A stretch of DNA of 64,000 nt from Dugong dugon (GCA_030035585.1 CM057460.1:220431711-220495710); one strand, 5' to 3'; positions 42,014-53,625 are shown, counted from the first letter of the stretch. A program made the numbers and translations. Notes: generated by a model from the letters alone, not told the origin.

Positions 42014-43029
42014 ATACACGATGATCAGAAAGGTTTCTGAACTGAAAATGGCGCATCTGTGTGCACACCCTTGCAGGCCTCCCTGAAGCACATGATACTC
42101 AGAAGAGCTGTACGGACACTTCCCACCTGCTCAGACTTCCCACCTGCTCAGCAGGTTGCCTCCATCATGAAAGATGGAGAACTTCACACGCCCACCTGCT
42201 CCCCACACCTGGGGGGTCCGTAGGAACTGCAGTGGGCTTTGCAGATTTCACATAAGTGATGAAGGACAGCAGGAGAAAGTAAAATGGATATCTCAAAATA
42301 TTCCACAGCAACATAAACTACATATGCACTAGGTAACTAAGAAAACATCTGGCTAAGTGCAGATATGGTGGGGATATTTTTTCATCAAAAAAGAAAATCT
42401 AAACTCATTAAATATCCTATAATTTGGTGTGCATTTTCCTCTCCAAGAAATTGGGGTAGTACATTTTTTTATTAGTTAATGAACTCTTTTTGACACATGG
42501 TATCACTGATGCATTCCTTATCACCAACCCCATTTCAAATGAGATTTCGTTAAGTTATAGATGAGAATAAATCTGGTGACACATGGATATATGTTTAAAT
42601 ATCTCTGGCAGTTTTGAACTTAGTCAACTGTTGAAGCAAATGTTAAGAAGAGAAAAAGTGAATGCAATTGGAATGTGTTTATTTTTTAAAACAACATCAC
42701 ATTAGAAAAGTAAGGTGTCAAGAAAGAGGCCATGGCATTCATGGGGACATTGCTATGATAGCACAATGACTCAGCATATCTAGCTTTCCACTAGATACAG
42801 CGAGATTATCTGTGCCACGGATAAACATGACTTAACTCAGTAAATAAATATTAGTGTCTAAATGAGAAGATTGCAATACTGACAACAAATAACATCTCAA
42901 AATCTTATTTGGAGATTTTGAGACAGTCACAAATGAAATAAACATTGAAACTTCCTTTCAAATTTTCTAACTTGGGTGTCAGAGATATTGTATTACCTCA
43001 CACCAACAAGTGTCTCATGGTCTAAGTCT
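42014..43029. other. Unassigned AT-rich sequence
   Basis: About 1 kb with no recognised repeat or gene. A short duplication 'cacttcccacctgctcagac' / 'cttcccacctgctcagcagg' lies near 42120-42150. Confidence 0.5.
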
Positions 43030-43090
43030 CAGATTACACATACACACACATACTCACACACACACACCCCATACACATATGCACATGTGC
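43030..43090. repeat. (CA)n-rich microsatellite
   Basis: CA and ACACAT units over about 60 bp. Confidence 0.85.
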
Positions 43091-43436
43091 CAGAGCATTT
43101 CCAAATTAAAAATGCCACTTCCAAAGGATAAGTCAATGTTTCTTGTCCTAACTTGAATTATCAGTCGCCTAAATATTCAATCCCAAATGTAGATGACTAT
43201 ACACTCTTGATAAATATAATTTGGATTGAATTGAAGACTGTCTTTTTTAAGGAGGTACTGTGTATGTGCTGATGTGATGTAGCATGACATACATGTGGCA
43301 TCACATACCTTACATTCAGGTTGTTTGTTGGAAAATGATGACAAACTCCAGTTCAAAGGAGTTTGCATCAGTCCAAATACACAAAAGACGTTGCTCATTC
43401 TCAGACACAGACTGTCCTTCCAACAATGCCTATAAA
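43091..43436. other. No recognised feature
   Basis: Unassigned sequence. Confidence 0.45.
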
Positions 43437-43720
43437 TGCGTACATACACACATACACACATATACATATGCCAAAGTAGGATACACACATACATACATAT
43501 ATGTGCATATATACACATGCAGGTAAACCCTGGTGGTGTAGTGGTTAAGAGCTATGGCTGCTAACCAAAAGGTCAGCAGTTCAAATCTACCAGGTGCTCC
43601 TTGGAAACTATATGGAGCAGTTCTACCCTGTCCCATCGGGTCACTATGAGTTGGAATTGACTTGACAGCAATGGTATATACATGTACATACACACAAACA
43701 TAAACATACACACACACATT
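43437..43720. repeat. (TACA)n-like microsatellite split by a SINE
   Basis: CATA/CACA units at 43437-43523 and again at 43677-43720, separated by an AfroSINE. Confidence 0.85.
43524..43676 (+). repeat. AfroSINE type A, nested in microsatellite
   Basis: 'aaaccctggtggtgtagtgg', 'gctgctaaccaaaaggtcag', 'gaattgacttgacagcaatg'. Confidence 0.9.
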
Positions 43721-43959
43721 CACAAAACCTGCCCTGACCACTTGACCATCCACTTGACCATCAATACTTGGCTGCACAATGCCCTTTGGATTAAGTCCAA
43801 GTCCACGTGTTTGTGTCTGGAAGCTCATCTTTATCCATCTTCCCTCTGGTCAACTTAGGCACAGCCTCTCAAAACTTCTCATCCAGTTTTACTCAGGATA
43901 GATATCATAACCTGAATTCCATCCTTGGATCCTCCAACTTGATAAATGGTCTTCTAAAA
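43721..43959. other. No recognised feature
   Basis: Unassigned sequence. Confidence 0.4.
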
Positions 43960-44690
43960 TTTTATCTACATTAAGGTTCTCTGTTTGTGCTGTAAAATTC
44001 TATGGGTTTTGACAAATCCATAGTGTCATACATCCACCACCACAGTATCATACAAAATAATTTCACCATCCTAAAAAAATCTCCTGAGCTTCACCTATTC
44101 AACTCTTCTTCCTCCTCAAATCTCTGAGAAACTCTGACTTGTTTACCAACTCTATAGTTTTTTTTGATTCCAGAATGTCATGTAAATGGAACCACATGGT
44201 ATGCATCCTCTTCAGACTGGCTTCTTTCACTTAGCAAAATACCTTTAAGATTCATCCATGTTTTCCTATGGCTTGGTAGTTCATTGCTTTTTATTGCTGA
44301 ATAGTGTTCCATTGTATGGTTGCTTCTAGTTTTTGATGTCCAACCACATATTACATTAGACAAATATGCTGCAAAAGACCTCTTTAAAGGTTTAAAAAAC
44401 AAGATGTGGAGAAGGAGAACATTCTATACTCTTCAGATTAAGACTCATTGTCTTAGTGGTCACGTGCCTGCTGCCCAGCCTCACAGATCTTGGTTGTTAC
44501 ATCTCTCTGCATGCATCTCTGTCTCAAGATTTCAGGGTGGCAGTTTTTCCTGTAATCTCACTTCTCTGATGGGTTTAAGAAAAGTCATTAATTTTCAGTT
44601 TGTCCAGCTTTTTCTTGTGGTAAGGATGGTAGTGACGACCTTGATAAGCTCTTTATGTGTCAGAGCTGAACCTGAAGTCAAGGCATCCTC
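43960..44690 (-). repeat. Old L1 (L1M-like) 3' UTR and ORF2 end
   Basis: 'ggcttctttcacttagcaaa', 'aatagtgttccattgtatgg' (ORF2 end, complement) and 'tttcagtttgtccagctttt', 'atggtagtgacgaccttgat' (3' UTR-type sequence). The two parts may be separate fragments. Confidence 0.6.
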
Positions 44691-44796
44691 TCTTATGACC
44701 AAATATTGTATTTATCAATTTAACAGGCATTTGAGTGGCATAATAAAAAAAGTGGTCTGAATACCACTCTGAGCATTTTAGCTGGTTAATTAATAC

Positions 44797-44982
44797 ATAC
44801 CTGTACATATCTCATAGGGACCCCATAGGACAGAGTAGAGCTGCCTTGTAGGGTTTCCCAGGCTGTAAATCTCTACAGAAACAGACTGCCACATCTTTCT
44901 CCTGCAGAGTGACTGGTGGGTTCAAACTTCCCCGACCTTGCAGTTAGTGGCTGAGCGCTTATCCACTGCACCACCAAGGCTC
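44797..44982 (-). repeat. AfroSINE, full tail to head
   Basis: 'ggctgtaaatctctacagaa', 'gactggtgggttcaaacttc', 'ttatccactgcaccaccaag'. Perfect 15-bp target duplication CTGGTTAATTAATAC (44782-44796, 44983-44997). Confidence 0.9.
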
Positions 44983-44997
44983 CTGGTTAATTAATAC

Positions 44998-46054
44998 TCA
45001 TCTCAAATTCAAGGAATTTTCTGAATGTTGACCACAAATCTCTAGAATAATATACTTGTTTTCTTTTCTCTCCACAATGAAAATAGCGGATTCTCCTACC
45101 CCAATTTTATAAATGGTACATGTGCAAAGGAAGCACCAAGATATCAAATTATATTTGTAGCTATCATCTTAAAAGTAGGAGAAATACGGGAAGAGTCAAA
45201 TATAACAAAGATGAAGATGAATTTGCCGAATCAAATCAAGTAGCCCAGCACCCTGGTAAGGAGTGGCAGACTTTCTTGGGGAGTCATAAGAATGAGGTAA
45301 TGAGGACCAGGCATCAAACTGTGACAGACCACATTTGAAGAACATCGATATAACAACCACAGAACAGGATGGGAATGAGTTTCAAAAACCAGAACCCCTC
45401 CAGTGTCCCAACAATGGGCTTCCCTGGTTAAGAAACCTTAGTCCACTGGGAAAATATCCCGAAAGATGCACAGGAAGTTACCCCTCAAACTGAACGAGCG
45501 TGTTCTGTTTCCTCAGGAGATAAGCATCTTTAGCTCCCCAAAGAGTTAGGATTAACTACAGAAATGTTTTAAAGATAACCCAAGTATTACTATTTTTATG
45601 GTAAGAAATTTGTACAGCTTAAGAGTTTTTAATGATTATACGACTTATCATATTACTATTTCCCATAGAATTTGTGATCCTAATTTAAATGTATATTAAC
45701 TGATTTAGACAGGTACTATTAAGTGAAACTATTACTGAGATTAGACAACGTAATGTGACATTTAAGAAATGTTAAGAATAACTAAATTTATTTGTAAGAT
45801 TAATTTACTTGATTTATAAGTTATCTGAATGCCCAGGAAGCTTTTGTCAGTTGGATAAGTGGAGTTCTTGGAAAGGAAATCAAATATATTTAATTTATAA
45901 ATACAGTTTAATGTTCAAGTTGAAAAAAGAACTAAGTTTGTAAATGGGAGTAAACATTAATCAAAACTCTCTTAAAAGTAATTGTTTAGAATAATGAGAT
46001 TTGTAAGTTAAACTAAAAATTGAAGGAAGAAATAGAGTTCTACATTTATACCAT
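44998..46054. other. Unassigned AT-rich sequence
   Basis: About 1 kb with no recognised repeat. The 72-codon frame at 45120-45338 is lysine- and histidine-rich with no known domain. The right part is very AT-rich and ends with the L1 target site. Confidence 0.5.
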
Positions 46055-46069
46055 TAATAATTGCTAGTA

Positions 46070-47170
46070 ATACAATGCAATCCCGATCCAAATACCAACA
46101 ACATTCTTCAAAGAGATGGAAAAACTAATCATTAACTTTATATGGAAAGGGAAGAAGCCCCGGATAAGTAAAGCACTACCGAAGAAGAATAAAGTTGGAG
46201 GACTCACACTACCTGACTTCAGAACCTACTATACAGCTACAGTAGTCAAAACAGCCTGGTACTGGTACAACAATGGAAACATTGACCAATGGAACAGAAT
46301 TGAGAACCCAGATGTAAATCCATCTACCTACGGTCACCTGATCTTCAACAAGGGTCCAAAGCCTATCAAATGGGGAAAACACAGTCTTTTTAAGAAGCGG
46401 TGCCAGCAAAACTGGATATCCATCTGTAAAAAAATGAAACAGGACCCATACCTAACACCATATACAAAAACTAATTCAATGGATCAAAGACCTGAATATA
46501 AAGCTAAAAACTATAAAGTTCCTAGAAGAAAAAGATAGGATCAACGCTACAGGCCCTAATACAGAGCATTAACAAGATACAAACTATAACCAACAACATA
46601 CTCCAGAAGATAAGTTAGATAACTGGGATCTTCTAAAAATTAAACACTTACGCTCATCAAAAGACTTCACCAAAAGAGTAAAAAGAGAACATACAGACTG
46701 GGAAAAAAATTTTGGACATTACAAATCCAACAAAGGTCTAATCTCTAAAATCTACATGAAAATTCAACACCTCTACAACAAAAAGACAAATAATTCAATT
46801 AAAAAATGGGCAAAGGAAATGAAAAGACACTTCACCAAAAAAGACATTCAAGTGGCCAACAGACACATGAGGAAATGCTCGCAATCACTAGCCACTAGAG
46901 AAATGCAAATCAAAACCACAATGAGATACCATCTCACTCTGGAGTTACTAGCATGAATCAAAAACACAGAAATACAAATGTTGCAGCGGCTGCAGGGAGA
47001 TCGGAACTCTTATGTTGGTGGGAATGCAAAATGATACAACCATTTTGGAAAATGATATGGCGCTTTCTTAGAAAGCTAGAAATAGAAATGCCACATGATC
47101 CAGCAATCCCACTCCTAGGAATATATTCTAGAGAAATAAGAGCTGTCACACAAATAGGCATATGTACACC
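46070..47170 (+). mobile_element. L1, 5'-truncated, ORF2 3' half (part 1)
   Basis: Starts in ORF2 ('ccaataccaacaac'-type text at 46090) and runs through the C-terminal ORF2 ('gagaaatgcaaatcaaaacc', 'tgggaatgcaaaatgataca') until the LTR at 47171. Target duplication TAATAATTGCTAGTA lies at 46055-46069 and, for the pair of L1s, at 49501-49515. Confidence 0.9.
46116..46538 (+). pseudogene. L1 ORF2 C-terminal region fragment
   Basis: 140 codons are open. L1 marks: F-I-W-K-G-K near residues 8-13, G-G-L-T-L-P-D-F around 28-35, T-A-W-Y-W at 46-50, then W-G-K-H-S-L-F. It lies downstream of the reverse transcriptase domain. A frameshift near 46540 ends it, though the homology continues in other frames to 47150. 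Confidence 0.85.
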
Positions 47171-47682
47171 TGTCTTAGTCATCTACTGCTGCTATAACAG
47201 AAATCCCAAAAGTGGATGGCTTCAACAAAGAGAAATTTATTTCCTCACAGTGAAGTAGGTTAAAATTCCAAATTCAGGGCGTCAGCTCCAGGAGAAGGCT
47301 TTTTTCTCTCTGTTGGCCTTCTCCTCAATCTTCCCCTGGACTAGGAGCTTCTGCACAGAGGGACCCTGGGTTCAAAGGATGTGCTCTGCTCCTGGCACTG
47401 CTTTCTTGGTGGTATGAGGTCCCCAATTCTCTGCTTGCTTCCCTTTCCTTTTATCACTTGTAAGATAAAAGGTGGTGCAGGCCACACCCCAGGGAAATTC
47501 CCTTTACATTGGATCAGGGATGTGACATTAGTAAGGGTGTTACAATCACACTCTAATCCTCTTTAAAATAAAATTACAATCATAAAATGGAGAATCATTA
47601 CTGGGAACACACAATACTGGGAATTATGGCCCAGCCAAATAGATACACATATTTTCTGGGAGACAGAATTCAATCCATGACA
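47171..47682 (-). mobile_element. MaLR-like solo LTR, inserted in L1
   Basis: 'tgtcttagtcatctactgct' to 'attcaatccatgaca', 512 bp. Perfect 5-bp target duplication ACACC (47166-47170, 47683-47687), and L1 is collinear on both sides. Confidence 0.95.
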
Positions 47683-48857
47683 ACACCCATGTTCACTGCA
47701 GCAATGTTCACAATAGCAAAAAGATGGAAATAACCTAGATGCTCATCAACAGATGAATGGATAAACAAACTATGGCACATACACACAATGGAGTATTATG
47801 CAATGATAAAGAACAATGATGAATCTGCGAAGCATCTCATAACATGGATGAATCTGGAGGGCGTTATGCTGAGCAAAGTAAGTCAATCACAAAAGGACAA
47901 AAATTGTGTGAGACCACTACTATAAAAACTCATGAAAAGGTTTACACACCAAAAGTAACAATCTTTGTTGGTTATGAGAGATGGGGAATGGAAATACTAA
48001 ACAGACAATAGATAAGCTGTAACTTTGATGAAGGGTAAGACAGTACACAATACTGGGGAAGCCAGCACAACTTACACAAGGCAAGGTCACGGAAGCTCCA
48101 TAGACACATCTAAACTCCCTGAGGGAACTAATTGCTGGGCTGAGGGCTGTGGGGACCATGGTCTCAGGGAACATCTAGCTCAATTGGCATAACACAGTTT
48201 ATAAAGACAATGTTCTATATTCTACTTTGGTGAGTAGCGTCTGGGGTCTTAAAAGCCTGTGAGCAGCCATCTAAGATACCCCACTGGCTTCAACCCTTCA
48301 GGAGCAAGGGAGAATGAAGAAAACAAGATATAAGGGAAAGATTAGTCCAAAGGACTAATGGACCACAACTACCACAGCCTCCACCAGACTGAGTCCAGTA
48401 CAACTAGACAGTGCCCAGCTACCACCACTGACTGACTGCTCTGACCAGGATCACAACAGAGGGTCTCCTATAGAATTTTGTAGAACAAAATTCTAACTCA
48501 CAAAAAAAGACCAGACTTACTGGCCTGTCAGAGATTGGAGAAACCCTGAGAGTATGGCCTCTGGACAGCCTTTTAGCTCAGTAATGAAGTCACTCCCAAG
48601 GTTCACCCTTCAGGCAAAGATCAGACAGCCCCATAAAACAAAACAAGACTAGTGGGGCACAACAGCCCACAGACAAGGACTAGAAGGCAGGAGGGGACAG
48701 GAAAGCTGGTAATAGGGAACCCAAAGTCGAGAAGGGACAGTGTTGACATGTAGTGGGGTTGTTAACCAATGTCATAAAACAATAACTGTTTAATGAGAAA
48801 CTTTTTGTTCTGTAAACCTTCAACTAAAGTACAATTTAAAAAAAAGAGAAGAAAAAA
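47683..48857 (+). mobile_element. L1, part 2: ORF2 end, 3' UTR and A-rich tail
   Basis: Continues with 'cccatgttcactgcagcaat', ORF2 end 'tatgcaatgataaagaacaa', then the long 3' UTR ('tggggtcttaaaagcctgtg', 'gaccagacttactggcctgt') and the end 'gttaaccaatgtcataaaac' followed by an A-rich tail at 48838-48857. Confidence 0.9.
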
Positions 48858-48866
48858 ATTGCTAGT

Positions 48867-49500
48867 TTTAGCCATTAGAGAAATGCAAATCAAAACCACA
48901 ATGAGATACCATCTCACCCTGGTATTACCGGCACAAATCAAAAAAAAAAAACAAAACAGAAATAACAAATGTTGGAGAGGCTGCAGGGAGATTGGAACTC
49001 TTATGCACCGCTGGTGGGCATGCAAAATGGTACAACCATTCTGGAAAACAACATGGCGCTTCCTTAGAAGGCTAGAAATACTAATACCATATGATCCAGC
49101 AATCCCACTCCGAGGAATATACCCTAGAGAAATAAGAGCCATCACATGAATAGACATATGCACACCCATGTTCACTGCAGCATTGTTCACAATAGCAAAA
49201 AGATGGAAGCAACCTAGATGCCCATCAACCAATGAATGGATAAACAAACTGTAGTACATACACACAATGGAGTACTATGCAATGATAAAGAACTACGATG
49301 AATCTGTGAGGCATCTCACAACATGGATGAATCCAGAGGGCATTATCCTGAGTGAAATAAATCAGTCACAAAAGGACAAAGATTGTATGAGACCACTACT
49401 ATAAAAACTCATGAAAACGTTTACATACAAAAAGAAACAATCTTTGATAGTTACAAGGGAACAGAGGGGTGGGAACGAAAAACACTAAAGAAAAAAATAA
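48867..49500 (+). mobile_element. Second L1 fragment at the same target
   Basis: Repeats ORF2 sequence of the preceding L1 from 'gccattagagaaatgcaaat' to 'gtttacatacaaaaagaaac', then stops early in the 3' UTR with 'cactaaagaaaaaaata'. The target sequence ATTGCTAGT occurs before it (48858-48866) and after it (49505-49513). Confidence 0.85.
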
Positions 49501-49559
49501 TAATAATTGCTAGTATTAATTTTTAAAACCAAAGTAATATTTTAAATAATTTTTTCTTC

Positions 49560-49975
49560 ATTTGAAAGTACCTAAGGATACCAAGACAACTCCCTTTAAT
49601 ATATATACTTAAATTTAAAGAAGAAAGATAAAGTCACCCAGAATTTGACCACCTGGAGGCAATTATGATTAAATTTTTGCTGACTGTGTTTTGATGGCAT
49701 TCTTTATGTTTTCTCTCTCTCTCATGTAATTTTACCTAAGTGGAAACACATCATACATGCTGTTTATTTATTTATAGACATTTCTCTTCCTATCTCTGTT
49801 TTTCTATCCCTTTCCTCCATAAGAACACACTCTCCCTAATCCCTGCCCTCAGCCCGACTCTGTTAATAACCTGGTATATGTCCATATTTTTCTCTGTAGT
49901 CATGCAATCTTACACACACACACACACTCATGCACATTTGTGGTTTTTTTGGTCATAGTTTATTCAACGAAGAGT
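49560..49975 (-). repeat. Possible old L1 fragment
   Basis: 'agtcacccagaatttgacca' and 'taagtggaaacacatcatac' resemble the complement of old L1 3' text; continuation is possible at 50397-50525 ('aatggctgtgtaatattggt'). (CA)8 lies at 49913-49927. Confidence 0.4.
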
Positions 49976-49991
49976 ATCTACTACATTCACC

Positions 49992-50396
49992 ACCTATCTG
50001 TCAGTTTGTTATACTTGTGTTGCTATGATGCTGGAAGCTATGCCATTGGTACTTCAAATACCAGCAGAGTCAGCCATGGTGGAGCTTCCAGATGAAGGCA
50101 GATTAGGAAGAAAGACCTGGTCACCTACTTCCAAAAATTAGCCAATGATAACTTTTTGGATCACAACCGAACATTGTCCAATATGCTTGTTTTGGGCACG
50201 TCATCAGGAGGGATAAATTGCTAGAAGACAACATCAGTGAGAGTGAGGGAGACCTTTGGTGAGACGGATTGGCACAGGAGCTACAATAATAGACTCAAAC
50301 TTGCCAATGATCATGAGGACAATACAGGACCAGGCAACGTTTTGTTCTGTATCACATAAGGTTGCCATGAATTGGAGTCGACATGACAGCAACTGT
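49992..50396 (+). mobile_element. Internally deleted RTE, separate breakpoints
   Basis: RTE 5' end ('tctgtcagtttgttatactt' to 'accgaacattgtccaatat') joined to the 3' end ('gggcacgtcatcaggaggga' to 'gagtcgacatgacagcaact'). The junction is near 50182, different from that of the 28661 and 51797 copies but close to that of 10935-11409. Confidence 0.8.
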
Positions 50397-50535
50397 CCTC
50401 ATCATCATCTGCTACATATATTTCTCTGCACATTACTTTTCTCACACAGCAAAAGCTCATGAAAGTCCAAGTAGCCTTTGCTAGCTTTTTTGTTTCCAAT
50501 GGCTGTGTAATATTGGTTGTATATTAAGATGTCTC

Positions 50536-50700
50536 TAACCAAATCAAACCTAACCTGTTGCCATCCAGAACATTCTAACTCATAGCGACCCTATAGGACA
50601 GAGAACTATCCCATAGGGTTTCCAAGGAATGGCTGGTGGATTGGAACTGTCAACCTGTTGGTTAGCAGCCAAGCTCTTAACTTTGCATCACCAGGGCTCC
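50536..50700 (-). repeat. AfroSINE type A
   Basis: 'taactcatagcgaccctata', 'ttggttagcagccaagctct', 'tgcatcaccagggctcc'. Flanks AAGATGTCTC (50526-50535) and AAGACATCTC (50701-50710) look like a decayed target duplication. Confidence 0.85.
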
Positions 50701-50710
50701 AAGACATCTC

Positions 50711-51205
50711 CAGGCTTTGTAAATATCTGATAGCTTCAGGGGAGGGTCATACACTCTTCCCTTCCTCACCTTGGCCATTGGGTAACTTACTATGCCCCAC
50801 TCCGTCTCACCCTTCATGGGCCAAATCTCAGTGCCCGAGCTGAAGACACCTACATTCCTTTTTAACCAGAAGACCCACACTGGAATGTGTAGTGTAGAAC
50901 ACTCCCTGACACAAAGTCAACTGGCACAACTGGGTGGACCTGAATATGTCTGCATTCTCATAATAATATCACATTGGTCCTAAAATATCTATTTGGTTTA
51001 TTTTTCCCTGCGAGGCCTGTAGTAATTTTTTGGATCAGTTAGTATTCTGAGTTAAGGCAAATTTAAGTTATCCTACCCAAGGCCATGTGAGTTGTGAAGA
51101 GAGTAAGTCCTGAACCTACACGGCCCTAATGCCATCTCCAGTCTGTGCTATGGGACAGCTCTGTGGCTTTGGGCCTCAGAGCAGAACAAATTAGAAACTA
51201 AATAG
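50711..51205. other. Unassigned, possible MIR piece
   Basis: 'aaggccatgtgagttgtgaa' near 51080 may be the edge of a MIR in reverse. Nothing else recognised. Confidence 0.35.
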
Positions 51206-51210
51206 GGAAC

Positions 51211-51778
51211 TGTTATGGATTGAATGTGTCCCCCAAAATGTGTGTTGTAAATTCTAACCTCTATGTCCGTGGTTGGGAAAGTGGCATAGTGTTTAAGTGC
51301 TACAGCTGCTTAACCAAAAGGTTGGCAGTTCGAGTCCACCAGGCACTCCTTGAAAACTGTATGGGGCAGTCCTACTCTGTCCTATAGGGTCGCTATGAGT
51401 TAGAATCGACTCGACAGCAAGGGGATGTATGTGGTTATAATCCTATTTGGCAATGGGTTGTCTTTGTTATGTTAATGAGGCAGGATTAGCATAGGGTGTT
51501 CTAGAGTTAATCTCTTTTGAGAAATAAAAGAGATTGAAGAAGCAAGAAAAGCAGAGATGGAGGAAGAGAAATGCTAAGCCACATGAAGATCACCTAGGAG
51601 CAGAAGCTCAGAAGAGACAAGGACCTTCCTCCAGAGCTGACAGAGAGAGCAAGACTTTCCCTAGAGCTGGCACCCTGAACTCAGACTTCTAAACCTCCCA
51701 AGCTGTGAGAAAATAAATTTCTTTTTGCTAAAGCCACTTGTGGTATTTCTGTTATAGCAGCACTGGATAACTAAGACA
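51211..51778 (+). mobile_element. MaLR-like solo LTR with a nested SINE
   Basis: 'tgttatggattgaatgtgtc' to 'actggataactaagaca'. AATAAA lies near 51714. The flanks GGAAC and CCAAC match at three of five bases. The SINE begins 64 bp into the LTR, the same offset as in 54466-55009. Confidence 0.85.
51275..51424 (+). repeat. AfroSINE type A, nested in LTR
   Basis: Short head 'gggaaagtggcatagtgttt', then 'gttcgagtccaccaggcact' and 'gaatcgactcgacagcaagg'. Flanks ATGTCCGTGGTT (51263-51274) and ATGTATGTGGTT (51425-51436) form a 12-bp duplication with two mismatches. Confidence 0.85.
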
Positions 51779-51796
51779 CCAACATTTCAATGATTC

Positions 51797-52138
51797 CTAG
51801 ACAGCATGTACAACAGAATGAAATGTTGCCTGGCCCTGCACCATCTTAATGATAGTTCATATGTTTGAGTCCATTGCTGCACCCACTGTGCATTCTGAGT
51901 GCCTTCCAAACTAGAGGGGTTCATCTTCCAGCACTATATTGGACAATATTCTGTTGTGTCCATAGGGTTTTCACTGGCTAATTTTCAGAAGTAGATCACC
52001 AGGCCTTTCTTCCTAGTCTGTCTTAGTCTGGAAGCTCTACTGAAACCTGTCCACCACGGGTGATCTGGCTGGCATTTGAAATACTGGTGGCATAGCTTCC
52101 AGCATCATAGCAACACACAAGCCACCACAGTACAACAA
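51797..52138 (-). mobile_element. Non-autonomous, internally deleted RTE
   Basis: Same layout and same internal junction as 28661-29115: 3' part 'tatgtttgagtccattgctg', junction 'cattctgagtgccttcca', 5' part to 'agccaccacagtacaacaaa'. The extreme 3' tail is missing or altered. Confidence 0.8.
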
Positions 52139-52208
52139 AACCCCCTTACTTGTCACCTCTTCAAGTATACTCATTTGCAAATGAATTTAACCTCTCTCTC
52201 AATGACAA

Positions 52209-52375
52209 GGAAACCCTGGTGGTGTAGTGGTTAAAGCTACGTCTGCTAACCAAAAGGTCAGCCATTCGAATCCATCAGGTGCTCCTTGGAAACTCTATGG
52301 GGCAGTTCTACTCTGTCCCATAGGGTCGCTATGAGTGGGAATCGACTCAACGGCAACAGGTTTGTTTTTTGGTTA
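52209..52375 (+). repeat. AfroSINE type A, full length
   Basis: 'ggaaaccctggtggtgtagt', 'gctaaccaaaaggtcagcca', 'atcgactcaacggcaacagg'. Target duplication TCAATGACAA (52199-52208) and TCAGTGACAA (52376-52385), one mismatch. Confidence 0.9.
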
Positions 52376-52385
52376 TCAGTGACAA

Positions 52386-52668
52386 TGCGGCTAAAAACTA
52401 AATGCTGTATCTGGTCTGCATTTCTTTTCAGAAACAAATCAGATCCAGTTACAGTGCACTAGAGGCCATCATCATACAGAGAGCTCTCCCTCCCCCACAG
52501 AATGTGATAAACATGTTTTATCATCTATGGGAAATAAAGCTCACCATCACACGCGTACTTTTTCCATTAACCAAAAATATGGTTGTTTTGGTAAAATAAA
52601 AATCACCAAAGCCCAAGTGACGAAGTGCATGGTGACTCGATTATAAATGCACTAGACTGAGAATGGAA
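52386..52668. other. No recognised feature
   Basis: Unassigned sequence between two SINEs. Confidence 0.4.
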
Positions 52669-52828
52669 ACCTTGGTGGCATAGTGGTTAAGAGCTATGGC
52701 TGCTAACCAAAAGGTCAGCCATTCGAATCCACCAGGTGCTCCTTGGAAACTCTATGGGGCAGTTCTACTCTGTCCTATAGGGTCTCTATGAGTCAGAATC
52801 GACTCAAGGGCAACGGGTTTACATATTG
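52669..52828 (+). repeat. AfroSINE type A
   Basis: 'ggaaaccttggtggcatagt', 'gctgctaaccaaaaggtcag', 'atcgactcaagggcaacggg'. It is followed at once by an isolated RTE tail. Confidence 0.9.
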
Positions 52829-52837
52829 AGAATATGT

Positions 52838-52891
52838 TTTGTTCTGTTGTGCATGGGGTCACTGTGAGTTGGAACCGACTTGACGGCACCT
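52838..52891 (+). repeat. Isolated RTE 3' tail, about 50 bp
   Basis: 'gttttgttctgttgtgcatg', 'ggtcactgtgagttggaacc', 'gacttgacggcacctaacaa' form the terminal bases of the RTE with no further upstream part. Confidence 0.7.
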
Positions 52892-53116
52892 AACAATATA
52901 TCGAGAATGGAGACACTGCAGTTGAAAAAAGTAAATTTCCACTCTCCATTTGCTTTAAACTGCACAGCTAAATATAAAACTACTTGTTCTTCCTAGATAT
53001 CTGCATATATTACAAAAGAATTCTAAACTTTGAACTTGGCTGCCCGTGTTTTTTGCCTGCATTTTAGAAGCAGCTCTCTGAGGGCAGGCAGTAGGCTGCC
53101 TCCTTTTTACAGTACG

Positions 53117-53625
53117 TGGCATGGATTGAATTATGTCCACCCAAAAAATGTGTGAATCAATTTGGATGGGTCATGATTCCCAGTATTGTATGATTGTGTA
53201 CCATTTTGTAATCTGATGTGATTTCCCTGTGTTGTAAACTTTATCACTATGATGTAATAAGATGGATTATCGCCAGTTAAACTGATGAGGTCTACAAGAT
53301 TATACAGTGCCTTAAGTCAATCTCTTTTGAGATATAAAAGAGAGAAGCGAGCAGAGACACATGGGAACCTCATACCACCAAGAGAGCAGTGCCTGGAGCT
53401 GAGCGTGTCCTTTGGACCTGAGGTTCCTGCGCTGAGATGCTCCCAGACCAAGGGAAGATTGATGACACGGACCTTCCTCCAGAGCCGACAGAGAAAGCCT
53501 TCCTCTGGAGCTGACACCCTGAATTTGGACTTGTAGCCTACTGGACTGTGAGAGAATAAACTTCTCTTTGTTAAAGCCATCCACTTGTGATACTTCTGTT
53601 ATAGCAGCACTAGATGACTAAGACA
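53117..53625 (+). mobile_element. MaLR-like solo LTR
   Basis: 509 bp, 'tggcatggattgaattatgt' to 'agatgactaagaca'. Flanks GTACG (53112-53116) and GTACT (53626-53630). TATA-like 'tataaaag' at 53333-53340 and AATAAA at 53555-53560. Frames on both strands here recur in sister LTRs and are not genes. Confidence 0.9.

Noticed and set aside
53312-53584. Similar protein frames beginning M-D-G-F-N-K-E-K at 53584, 30739 (minus) and 57495 (plus)
   Set aside because: They recur because each is the antisense of the same solo LTR family. LTRs of this type carry no gene in that position.
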